From the NCBI GenBank assembly GCA_033002965.1, contig JAURVB010002664.1, positions 1-64,000 of the forward strand: a stretch of 64,000 nucleotides of DNA, given 5' to 3'. Under the pieces are notes generated by a model. It was not told where the DNA came from. It saw only the letters and a program-made list of their open reading frames with translations, and ran no database searches. The translations under genes were made by a program, and so were the position numbers. The number at the start of each line of letters is the position of its first letter. Position 1 is the stretch's first letter. Source of the stretch: Piper betle (taxonomy: Eukaryota > Streptophyta > Magnoliopsida > Piperales > Piperaceae). Of the stretch, positions 10,741 to 21,082 are shown piece after piece.

Positions 10741-12250
10741 GAAGACAAGCTATTGAGAATATTGAGGGAGCATAAGCTGGCTATAGGTTGGACTATTGCT
10801 GACATTCATGGTATTAGTCCTTCCTTTTGTATGCATAAATTCATTCTTGAAGATGGATATAAACCTTTAGTGGAACATCAGCGGCGACTAAATTCAATCA
10901 TGAAGGATGTTGTCAAGAAAGAAATTATCAAGTGGCTTGATGCAGGTTTAATTTTTCCTATTTCTGACAGTTTTTTGGTGAGTCCTGTGCAGTGTGTACC
11001 TAAGAAGGGAAGTATGACTGTGGTAGCAAATGAGAAAAATGAATTAATTTCAACAAGGACAGTGACAGGATGGAGAGTATGCATGGATTACCGAAAACTC
11101 AATAAAGCTACTAGAAAATATCATTTTTCATTACCATTCATTGACCAAATGTTGGATAGGCTAGCAAGTAGATAGTTTTACTATTTCCTTGATGGATATT
11201 TGGGATACAATCAAATTGCAATTCTTCTGAAGGACCAAGAGAAAGCAACTTTCACATGTCTGTATGGTACATTTGCATTTCTCAGGATGCCATTTGGTCT
11301 TTGCAATGCTCCAGCCACTTTTCAGCGATGCATGATGGCGATTTTTTCAAACATGGTGGAACATGGAATGGAGGTATTTATGGATGATTTCTCTATTTTT
11401 GGTGATACTTATGATAATTGTTTGTAGGTTCTTGATCGGGTTCTCCACCGATGTGAAGACACCAATTTGGTTCTCAATTGGGAGAAGTGTCATTTCATGG
11501 TACAAGAGGGAATTGTTTTGGGTCACAGAGTATCCAGTAATGGCTTGGAAGTGGATAGAGCAAAGATTGAAACAATTGAAAAACTGCCCATCCCAACATC
11601 AGTTAAAGGAGTTAGAAGTTTTCTCGGGCATGCAGGTTTGTATCGTCGTTTTATTAAAGATTTTTCTAAAATTGCTAAGCCACTCTCTAATTTGTTAGAA
11701 AAAGATGTTACTTTTGATATAAATGCTAAGTGTTTAGAAGCTTTTGAAGTCTTAAAAGCCCGATTAATTTCTTCTCCAATACTTGCTTGTCCTGATTGGA
11801 ATTTACCATTTGAGCTAATGTGTGATGCTAGTGATTATGTAGTTGGTGCTGTTTTGGGGCAACGAAAAGATAAACTTTTTCACACAATTTATTATGCAAG
11901 CAAGATCACTCAACGAAGCTCAATTGAATTACACTACCACTGAAAAAGAATTGTTAGCTATTGTATACGCCTTTGAGAAATTTTGGTCTTATCTCATTTG
12001 TACTAATGTAATTGTTTATACAGATCATGCAGCTCTTAAATATTTATTTGAGAAAAAAGATGTCAAACCAAGGTTAATTCGATGGGTGCTCTTACTACAA
12101 GAGTTTGATTTGGTAATCAAAGACCGAAAAGGGTTCGAAAATAAAGTAGTTGATCATCTTTCTCGACTCGAGAAAGGAAGTTTAGATGACCCTTCACTCC
12201 GGATTAATGACAATTTTCCGGATGAACAACTTTTAAAGGTATCACATTCT
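10741..12250 (+). pseudogene. Athila-like reverse transcriptase and RNase H
   Basis: RT motifs in order: KWLDAGLIFPISDS, VQCVPKKG, WRVCMDYRKLN, MPFGLCNAPATFQRCM, and the catalytic box VFMDDFSIFG at about 11377-11406 with both Asp residues. The RNase H/connection part has [18 protein letters not shown], then after a frameshift near 11935 [29 protein letters not shown] and VVDHLSRLE. In-frame stops occur at about 11173 and 11426. In a live element this enzyme copies element RNA into DNA. Confidence 0.85.
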
Positions 12251-12274
12251 CTCATTCCTTAGTTTGCTGATTAT

Positions 12275-13470
12275 GTGAATTTTCTTGCTTGTCAAGTACT
12301 TCCTCCCGATTTGACATATCACCAAAAGAAGCTGTTCCTCCATGATGTGCGTGTTTATTTATGGGATGAACCTTTCTTGTTCAAACGCTGTAGTGACCAA
12401 GTTATTCGGAGGTGTGTGCCGGACGAAGAGATAGATAGCATTCTCCATCATTGTCACTCCTCCAATTATGGTGGTCATTTTGGTGGAGCGCGGACCACGA
12501 TGAAAATTCTTCAATCTAGATTTTATTGGCCTACTTTATTTAAAGACTCACATCTTTTTGTTTTGCAGTGTGATCGTTGTCAAAGAGTGAGGAATATCTC
12601 ACGTCGTCAAGAAATGCCACTTACTAACATTTTAGAAGTGGAACTTTTTGATGTCTGGGGAATTGATTTTATGGGACCATTCATACCATCTCATTAGAAT
12701 CTATATATCCTGGTAGCAGTTGATTATGTATCAAAATGGGTGGAAGCAGCTACTTTCCCAACAAATAATGCTAATGTGGTGTTGAAATTCTTGAAAAAGT
12801 ATATTTTTACTCGTTTTGGCACTCCTAGAGCTATTAGTATGAGGGTACACATTTTTGTAACCATCAATTTGATATTTTGTTACAGAAATATGGAATCAAG
12901 CATAAAGTAACCACAACTCATCATCCCCAGACAAGTGGACAAGCTGAAATTTCTAATAGAAAAATTAAAAGAATTTTGGAAAAGATTGTTTGTCCCTCCC
13001 AGAAGGATTGGTCTACGCGTCTGGATGATGTTTTATGGCCGTATAAGATGGCTTATAAAACACCACTTGGAATGTCTCTTTATCGGTTGATTTTTGGCAA
13101 AGCTTGCCATCTTCCAGTGGAGCTCGAACACAATGCATACTGGGCTATTAAAAAGTTAAATTTTGATATGAAAGCTTGTGAGGAAAACCGACTTCTTCAA
13201 TTAAATGAGCTAGATGAGTTCTGAATGGAAGCATACAAAAGTGCCAAACTTTATAAGGAAAAGACAAAGAAGTGGCACGATCAGAATATTTCCTGTCGTA
13301 CTTTTCAACCCGAACAGCAGGTATTATTATTTAACTCACAGGTGAAATTATTTTCAGGAAAATTAAAATCACAATGGTCTGGCCCTTTCATCATCCGACA
13401 AGTATTTCCTCATGGAGCTGTGGAAATTTATAAGGAAGGTTTAGGTACAAATTTTAAAGTTAATGGGTAG
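12275..13470 (+). pseudogene. Athila-like integrase
   Basis: The HHCC zinc-binding region reads HHCHSSNYGGHFGG and CDRCQRVRNISRRQEM. The core begins LFDVWGIDFMGPF with the first catalytic Asp. The region that should carry the second Asp (normally S-D-G-G-T-H-F) reads SMRVHIFV, so that residue is lost around 12835-12860, where the frame also shifts. [20 protein letters not shown] contains the third acidic residue. A C-terminal GPFIIRQVFPHGAVEI segment follows after a stop at 13222-13224. Non-functional. Confidence 0.85.
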
Positions 13471-13700
13471 AGACTTAACCCTTATCATGGAGGTAATGTT
13501 CCCATAAACCAAACCTCCATTACTTTTTCCCCATAATAGGTACGTTGGAATAGTCGGGCTAACAACTATAAATTTAGCGCTTCATGGGAGGCAACCCATG
13601 TTTTTGGTTTACTTTTCGTAAGATAGGTTATTTAGTTTTTAATTCTCAAGTTTCCAATTTTATTTTGGTTTGTGTTTTATCCCTTCCAAGTACTTTGTTT
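13471..13700 (+). other. Post-integrase untranslated region of Athila-like element
   Basis: Contains the TCGGGCTAACAACTATAAAT and GGGAGGCAACCCATG blocks found downstream of integrase in many Athila/Tat-type elements. The region that often carries an env-like frame is missing, either deleted or lost at the junction with the inserted element. The junction at about 13.7 kb is approximate. Confidence 0.6.
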
Positions 13701-13739
13701 TAACAGGGAAGTCCTATCGCTGGCTGGCCAATCGCTAAA

Positions 13740-15224
13740 TGGGTTAAACTACGCGTATGATCATCTAGTAACCATCTGATCTATATATGCTGGTTGTGAC
13801 CCATGGATCATGCAGTCTACACAATCTGATCATTGTGACCGTCTCATCTGGAGGTCACTCTGTCATGTTCCCTGACTCTGTCCATATGCATCCCTATGAG
13901 ACTGTAACTAACAGTGTCTGATGGGGACATCTTACAATATTCATCTGACCCAATGGTGTTAGGTCAAGACAATGATTGCAAGAGAACTGAGAAGTGGGAT
14001 CCTATGCCATCTCATCCAAATAACCTCCGTTTTCCTTAACTCTTTTCTATTCTGCTGACTTCACTGTAACTGTTCCTTGTTCCTCAACTCTAGTCCTACT
14101 AAACCTTAACTAATCTACTCGGTCGGTGGATGAGCAATACACGGACGGCGGTAGTGCGTCTGCGGTCAGTGGTAGTGAATCTCGGACGGTGGTGGTGCGC
14201 CTTGGGCGGTGGTTGTGCAACTCGGTCGGCGGTTGTGCACCTCGGTCGGTGGTTGTGCACTCGGTCGGTGGTTGTGCACTCGGTCGGTGGTTGTGCACTC
14301 GGTCGGTGGTTGTGCACTCGGTCGGCGGTTGTGCACTACCTAGATGCAGAAATGTCTAATCCTACTCATATGCATCGTAAATCTACTACTATCTCTGCCA
14401 TATCCTGGCTGCTATTAACTCGGTTCAGGTTGTCCAATCATGCGTGTCTGATCCAGAGGGGTTTGGATCATGATGCTGACACATATGATGGTCAACCTAT
14501 GCTGAACCCCACTCTGATCTCCTGAAATTTAGAGTGGCTGCTTCTATCACTGCCGACTAGCCCACAAACGGCAATCACTGATCTGGTGCCTTATCTTTGG
14601 TAGAATCTCGTCCAATGTCTGATCTCGTAGGCACTGATGGTCCTAGTCTTTTCCTTGTTATGTCCAAGCTTACGTCTCACTACTCATCCTCATTCACTAC
14701 TATTTTCTAAAAGTTGTCCCTCTCAAGTTATCTACCCACTTCACGCTCCTTCCCATTATGCACACCACGTTCCCTGGAAATAGGACTAATGTGGTGACAT
14801 ACAAAGGACGGACACCTGGTCAACATCCAATTCATCCAAATCTCTTGTGCGATGGACAGAACTAGTGGGTCTCTAAGCCCATCATGACAAGCCTGTCAGA
14901 TTCCTACTGACGGCTACTAACATCCAAATCTGGTATAAGATGGGAACTCATACCCATTCTACCCCTACTAGCACTACACATATCTTGCTCACATCTAACG
15001 TACCAACTGTCTACTATCATCCCATAGAAATGACCTGTCAACTCAACTAAGGTCAGTTCCACATAATTTCGATCCAGTCCTGAATACACTATTATCCAAA
15101 CAATTTGTGAAGAAAATCTGCATGTAAAGAAAATATACAAAAACATACCTGCCAGCTGGACTCGGAGCAGTCTTTGCACACACATCACCTATAAAAGTAT
15201 CATACATCTTAATCGGCCGAGAGT
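13740..15224 (-). other. Leader of truncated family-A element
   Basis: No protein similarity seen on either strand. It contains a 19-bp tandem array (listed separately). Short frames on the minus strand (14904-15249) are likely chance. Confidence 0.5.
14141..14340. repeat. 19-bp tandem repeat array
   Basis: About ten copies of CTCGGTCGGTGGTTGTGCA. The right-hand five are nearly perfect; the left-hand ones are 18-21 bp and diverged. In translation it gives repetitive HNHRP-type peptides, which are artefacts of the repeat. Confidence 0.9.
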
Positions 15225-15238
15225 GGCTCTGATACCAA
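15225..15238 (-). other. Primer-binding site (tRNA-iMet type)
   Basis: On the minus strand TTGGTATCAGAGCC, complementary to the 3' end of plant initiator tRNA-Met, three bases from the end of the LTR at 15242. It fixes the element's orientation as minus and marks 15242-18180 as its 5' LTR. Confidence 0.85.
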
Positions 15239-15241
15239 TGT

Positions 15242-18180
15242 TGTAACACCCCAAATCCGGTTCACGCTCGTGAACCAAACCGGCATGTTACAGGCCCCGG
15301 TTAGGTCGGCTAACCCGAACCTAACTCATGTGGATCCAATCTCGGCGTCTTAAGATGAAGATACGATCCATCATGAATGAATAAATATACAAAATCCTAA
15401 CATGGTACTACATGAATGACAAGCAATTCAAAATACACACCACTACAGTTACGATCAAATTCTGAAATCAAAACAGACCGGGTCTCCCCTAAAAATGCAA
15501 TTAGGGTCCACCCTGTCAAAATAATATATATACAAATATATCACATATATACGTATAGCAACGATAGCATTCACACATACTTCTAATCTATTATATTCAT
15601 CATTCTCTGAACTTTGGGTCCTAACCCCACTTTTGCTGCGCTACTCTGACCATTTCATTTCATGTCATTGTCATGCATCAAACATTTAATCATGTCATTC
15701 ACAATATAATAACATAATAATGCAATATTAAACATTCAGAAATCTAACATGTGTGTGTGCACAAGACCTCATTGCTCCTCCGTCCAAGCTGGCGCATCCA
15801 TCTCGTGCTTATCACCTACATATATATAAGAAAAACGTCAGTAACAAGCGTTACTGGTCCGGAAAATAAAATAACTATAACAAACTGGCTATGAGAGCAA
15901 ACTCTCATCTGAAAGCAAACATATACTTCCTCAAGAACACTCTGAAGGGCACTACTGAGGAGCCACTGGGCTGCAGACCCGGTAGCATCCCGAACTTACT
16001 GCTGCTGGTACTGTGCTACTCTCAGCACTTCTTTTTCAGTACTTCTCGTGAAACTTTATCCTAAGCCCTCTCCTTACCTCCATATTTCTCCTGGCCTTGA
16101 GCACGAAGGCCGAGTACTCTCAGGCAGTCGCCTTTAGTACCCTTTGAACCACAAGTCCGGACATGCGCTGTACTAAACAGTACCCGTAAACCTCCACGTT
16201 CTCCGGGTGTGAGGAACTCAAACGCGGAGTTGTCAGGATCCCTCGGGAATGGAACAGTCCGCTGGCACTAATCCAGAGCCCGCTTTGACTGTCACGGCAT
16301 CCTCTGCATGGTACGTGCAGTCGGTTTCTCCATCTCTCGTCTCACTGAAAACTCGATAAAACTATATATATAGGCCTGGGAAGGGATTCATATAATAGGC
16401 CCGAAGGCAACTTGTGGTGGATCTTGTTTTCGAAATCATCCTCGAGGGATCTCATCCTCGAGGGGTTATTAATCCGGAAATATTCGATTAAATGGCCCGA
16501 GTTAAGTGGGATCCGATAAAACGCCACTTAACCCGCCCTGCAATAATAAAATAAACATACAATGGAAGAGCGTAAAACAAGACGAGTCCTAAACGGACCT
16601 GGTGGAAGCTCCAAGCGTGTCATCGCGCCTAGGCGGCGAGCTCCTACTTCGTACCTACACATCAAAACTAGATACTAACGCCCGCTAACTAAATGATGCA
16701 TCAAACTCAACAAACATCACACAATACGAATAACATCCATCAACAATCAAGTAATCATAATGTAAAAATAATTCTACGTCATCCTATTCATACCAATTTT
16801 ATACCGTTTTTCTAAGTTACGTCATACTCGATTAACATGCTCATATTTACTTATCTCACTAGACTACTTATCCTCCATGCACTATCAATCACATCATGTA
16901 ACTTCATTCATACTCTGATATTCATCATGATAATTAATCAACCCTAGCATGCTATGCTAACAATTATCATCAATTTTTAAATAAATCAATCGGAGGTAAT
17001 TATACCTCACGTCGTCGGCAATCGGCGACGACTAGGGTTCCGTCGCGCGTCTCGGAGCTCGAATTCGGCGCTCCTCGGCGTCCGACGTTCGATCGAGTCC
17101 AACTAGGTGAGCTCCGCGGAAGATCCGGTGAATTCCAGCGAATTCCAGAAATTCCGATTTTTCGGCGGTTTTCCGGCCGCTACTGGCGGTTTTCCGGCGG
17201 CTTCCGGTGGTTTTCCGGCGACAATCGCCGGCGGCGTCTACTAGTCGGAAAGGGGTCGTGTTGGGTACCCTCGGAACCGGCTCGGCGAGCCCGACTCATC
17301 TATGGCCTCAACATGGTCGACGGAGTTGGCGGCTCGCCGGAAAATGGTCAAAACAGTGGTGGCGGCGGTGGGTGACTCGATCCGGCCGGGATGGGCGGCG
17401 CTGGCCTCCGTTCCGGTCGGGGACAGTCGTGGGTTGGTCGAAGACGTCGAGGTGACCACTCGATCACGGCGGCGACGGTCGCCGGCGGCGGAATCGGCAA
17501 CGTGACCGCAACGCGGCCGCGGCGTCGCGGCGTGGTTTCCTCGCGTCGCGGCGGTCCGATGGGGGCCGGACCTGGTCGGGGCGGCAGGGCGACGCCGTGG
17601 CCGGGCTGGGCGGCGTCGATCGGCGGCCAGGCGGCGCCGGCCGTGGCGGCGGTGGCGCGCGAACAGGGGCGGCGCGGCGAGGGTTTGGGCGCGGGGGAAG
17701 AAAAGTCGGGGTGAAAATGGGTGGCAAACTCGTAAATAATACTTGACTCGTCTCCGGCTCGAGTCAAGTATCATAACTAACTCGTATTAAATCCTAAAAA
17801 ATTTCATAAAAATCGGGAAAAATCCTGTAAAATCAAACAACACCAAAAAAATTATAATGACATGCTCTAGAACTATCAACCCACCCAAACTGCCCGAACG
17901 CGTCCTAACGCGGTAAACGGCCTAATACTAATTCTACGATCCCCTATATATAAAAATAAAAAAAATGACTGGCATACTCTCATATATCTGATAACTCATT
18001 CTGTTCTGCTGTATTCATGACGTTATCATCATATATTTGGGTACGCATGACCCTCATAGCTCATACACGCGACCGGCGTCGGCTTGGCACACGTGTCCTG
18101 AAACTGACTCAACTCGAAAAATAACGGTCGACCCGACCGGTTCTGAATATAAAACCCTGACTCGAATCGTGGGTTTTACA
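15242..18180 (-). repeat. Family-A LTR, full length (2939 bp)
   Basis: On the minus strand it starts TGTAAAACCC and ends GGGGTGTTACA. A second copy of almost the same length lies at 27965-30911 and a tip at 1-332. It contains the shared module: a GC-rich block at about 17020-17700, then at 17711-17850 GGCAAACTCGTAAATAATAC, paired GACTCG/CGAGTC blocks and an AT-rich tail. Reading frames in the GC-rich block occur on both strands and are rejected as genes. Confidence 0.9.
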
Positions 18181-19007
18181 TACATGATGTTTATGCTATT
18201 GTTAATAAAATTGAAGAAAGTGATCTAGAATTCTAGTAAAGATTTTCTTGAGGCAAAATCATAGGTAACTTGTCATGATAGAAGTGATGTAGGTGAGTTT
18301 GTTAACCAGGTCCTAACCTAAAACCTCAGTTATTGGCTTTTTTCAAGGTTATAATGAATTGATTACTAAATGAGAATGATATTTTGGAGTATGGAGTTGA
18401 AAAAAATGAAAATTTTTTGAAGTGTTGAAATTTTATTAAAACAAATGAAAAAGGAGTTGAAAAAAAGTTTTTCGTGGTTATTCTATAAATTATGTGTTCT
18501 TGGAAGCAGAATGTGAATGAGTGGATGAAATTATTGTTGATAAGGATTTAAATTAATTTGTTCCAAGCTTGGAAAGAGTTTTGAGCTAGGGTTTATTGTT
18601 GTTTATTTTGATATCAATTTTTAGCCTTTAGCCTAACCCCATTACAACCTAAAAAGTCTTATTGAGCTCGATTGACAAGGTACTTATATTAGTGGAGAGA
18701 AAATTTACACTTGAACTTATGGAGAATTTGATTTATTGGATGATGATATAAGCTGATCTAAACTCATTTGAGAGATAAGTTTGAGAGTTTTATTTTCTTT
18801 TTGTATTGGGAATAACGTTTGCATCTTTATTTTACAATTGGATATCTTGTAAATTTTGGAATGTTATTATTTGATTTTAAGGAATAATATTCGTGCATTA
18901 ATGAGAAGTTATAAATTGATTTGTTGGATGGGCTATGTGGAGTGGAGAAAATGGGTGGAGCCTAGTTTAAGTTTTGCTCGGGACTAGCAAATATTTAAGT
19001 TAGGGGG
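18181..19007 (+). other. 3' internal tail and PPT of Athila-like element
   Basis: Non-coding. It carries CTCGGGACTAGCAAA at 18978-18992 and a purine tract ending AAGTTAGGGGG at 19007, directly before the 3' LTR. This is the standard arrangement for the plus-strand priming site in Athila/Tat-like elements. Confidence 0.75.
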
Positions 19008-20224
19008 TGTGATAATTCTATAAAAGAATTATTATTCTTTGCATTTCATGTTAATTTTTGTCATGCTTTGAGTCATTTATATTTCAATTTTATTAGTTTA
19101 AAAGTTTGTTAGATATTCTTAATAATGCAAGAAATTATTGTGATTTTGGTGTAAAAAGTGCTAATTAATATTGTTTTAACAGGGTATAAGAGTTAGAAGA
19201 CGATCCAAAATGAATTAGGGGTGAAATCGGGCCAAAACGCGTAACTAGGAAGTTGTAACCACGAGCAAAATGCTCAAGCACTGGGATTCAGAGCGCTCGA
19301 GCCCTGACATTTGGGTTAAGGAAATTTTGTAATCGAGAGCAGAGTACTCGAGTGTCCGGATTTTGATTTCTTGAGCGTTAGTGACAGAAATTTTGATTTT
19401 TCTAATATTTCTGGAGATCTTAGTGGACCCACTTAAAATATTTGTGTGGATCTTTTATATAAACTTAATTAGGGCTTTAACTAAAAAGAACAACATTAGA
19501 CGGCTAAGCGACAGCTTGAAAGACAAGAGAAGAAGACGAAGAAGTTGGATCACACGAAGAAGACACTTTCTTTAAAAGGGTTTTTCTTTATTTTGATTTA
19601 GTTTCTTTGTAATTGAATGATGTCTTTCACATTACATACAATTTCTTGAGTTTAATCACATATTTTATGGAGTAAGTTCTTTTCTAGGATTTTCAATGAC
19701 ACTTATTGCATGGTTTAATAAAGATTATTAATTTTTATATATTTATTTGTGATGTTGGACCATCTATTTTATTATATTCTTAATGCTATTATTAGCCTGA
19801 TCACCTATTGATTAGACCTAGAGATTTGATCTTGTCTAAAGATTTGATCTTGTCTAGAGATAGAAAGATTTTATTAGCCTGATCACCTATTATTAGACCT
19901 AGAGATTTGATCTTGTCTAGAGATTTGATCTTGTCTAGAGATAGAAAGATTAAATTTGTTATGGAATAAAATAGTCTTTGTTCATTTATTTTAGGTGATT
20001 CATATATAATATATAGATATACTCATATGTCTTGGGTAACTGTTAAGGGCAAAACTTAAAGTATAATTTTGTATAGATAATTTCATAGAGATATAAGAAT
20101 TGGGTGCAAGTGATAAGTTTACGGTTAATCGAGGGATGTCATAAATAATTAATTCCAGTGGTTAATGATCTAAATATCTAATTTATAATTAAAAGTTATA
20201 ACTTTAATTATATAGAGTACTTGG
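19008..20224 (+). repeat. 3' LTR of Athila-like element (3'-truncated)
   Basis: Begins TGTGATAATTC and aligns with 6806-~7900 through the shared GGGTATAAGAGTTAGAAGAC block. Similarity stops near 20224, so about the last 250 bases of the LTR are missing. A local duplication of a GATTTGATCTTGTCTAGA block occurs at about 19800-19940. Confidence 0.8.
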
Positions 20225-21082
20225 TTATTTTTGTATACACAAATAAAAAATCCTTTAGTTCAACCTATTGCAAGGATTAGTGTATTTCTTTTCATAAAGC
20301 GGGGATTAGTGTTTTTTGCACAATGGGCACCTAGCTATTGTTGAGGGAAGATGACTTTATACCTGTTTTATATGTCATACAGCTTCTGGGTTCATTGCGT
20401 TAAAAAAACACTTTCTAGGATTAAAATTTGTTAGTTTTCAACAATCAGAATTGCTTGTAGACTAACAGACAAATGAAGTCTACTACTGTGGCCTAAAACT
20501 TAAAAAGATCAAGACCCAAAAAAAGAATTTTAGACATGTATAATTCGATAAATATAATAGAAATGAATAAAGAGTAGGTATATATATATATATATATATA
20601 TAAATTAAAAATACTAGTTTGAAGATAATAAAATGTAGATTACATTAGAGGAAAGCCCAAATATAATACTTAGGTTGGACTTTAATTCGATTTAAATCCG
20701 GAGAACTTGTGAAAATAAATTCAATTTATGATTAAACAATAAATAAATAAAATTTGAATCCAACAAAATTGAACTTTCTTATTAATCCTTTTTTACGAGG
20801 CATCTGCCTTTTTTAAATCGTAATTAATTAACTGACAATCGTTGTTATAGGCCTAATATTTGGTTTTAGGTACTAATCATAATTAATTAACTAACAATCT
20901 TCCCTATGTGTCCGTGGGCCCCGCCCATTTTCTTCCTACCCACCTTCGTTAGCACCGTGACCAACTCTTCCTCTTCTCCACCGCCGTCGCCGTCGCCATC
21001 GCCGTCGCCGTCGATTCCGACTCCTCCGATTGGATAGACCGCCGATCGTCACGTTGGCGCCAACCTTCAGATCTGTGCGCCC
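20225..21082 (+). promoter_or_regulatory. Upstream region and 5' leader of the DOMON/cytochrome b561 gene
   Basis: AT-rich, with a (TA)n run at 20579-20602. The last 150 bases are C/T- and GC-rich and hold a CGTCGC-type triplet repeat (about 20980-21015), typical of a monocot 5' UTR. The start sits in a GCGCCCATGGC context, a good plant initiation context. No TATA box can be assigned with confidence. The upstream boundary is the end of an Athila-like LTR only ~860 bases from the ATG. Confidence 0.5.

Larger units (their letters stand above)
13701..18180 (-). mobile_element. Truncated family-A Del/Tekay-like element (5' LTR plus leader)
   Basis: Read on the minus strand: a full 5' LTR (18180 to 15242), a PBS complementary to initiator tRNA-Met (15238 to 15225, TTGGTATCAGAGCC) and about 1.5 kb of non-coding leader. 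The element then stops without pol or a 3' LTR. It lies inside the Athila-like element, between the post-integrase region and the tail at 18181-19007, so it inserted later and was then truncated. Confidence 0.75.
6806..20224 (+). mobile_element. Athila-like Ty3/Gypsy element, interrupted
   Basis: Two direct long repeats (6806-8142 and 19008-20224) bound an internal region in the order PBS, gag, protease, RT, RNase H, integrase, untranslated tail, PPT. The PBS at about 8151-8168 (TTGGTGTCGTTACTGGG) is a decayed form of the Athila site. The tail carries the CTCGGGACTAGCAAA block and a G-rich tract before the 3' LTR that are typical of this lineage. A truncated minus-strand family-A element occupies about 13.7-18.18 kb. 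The element is dead: every domain has stops or frameshifts and the 3' LTR lacks its last ~250 bases. Confidence 0.85.

Noticed and set aside
14099..14359. HNHRP-type repetitive protein on the minus strand
   Set aside because: Direct translation of a 19-bp tandem repeat, which is open in several frames.
17241..17774. Pro/Arg-rich frames of 60-177 codons
   Set aside because: Lie in the GC-rich part of an LTR and occur on both strands; no family resemblance.
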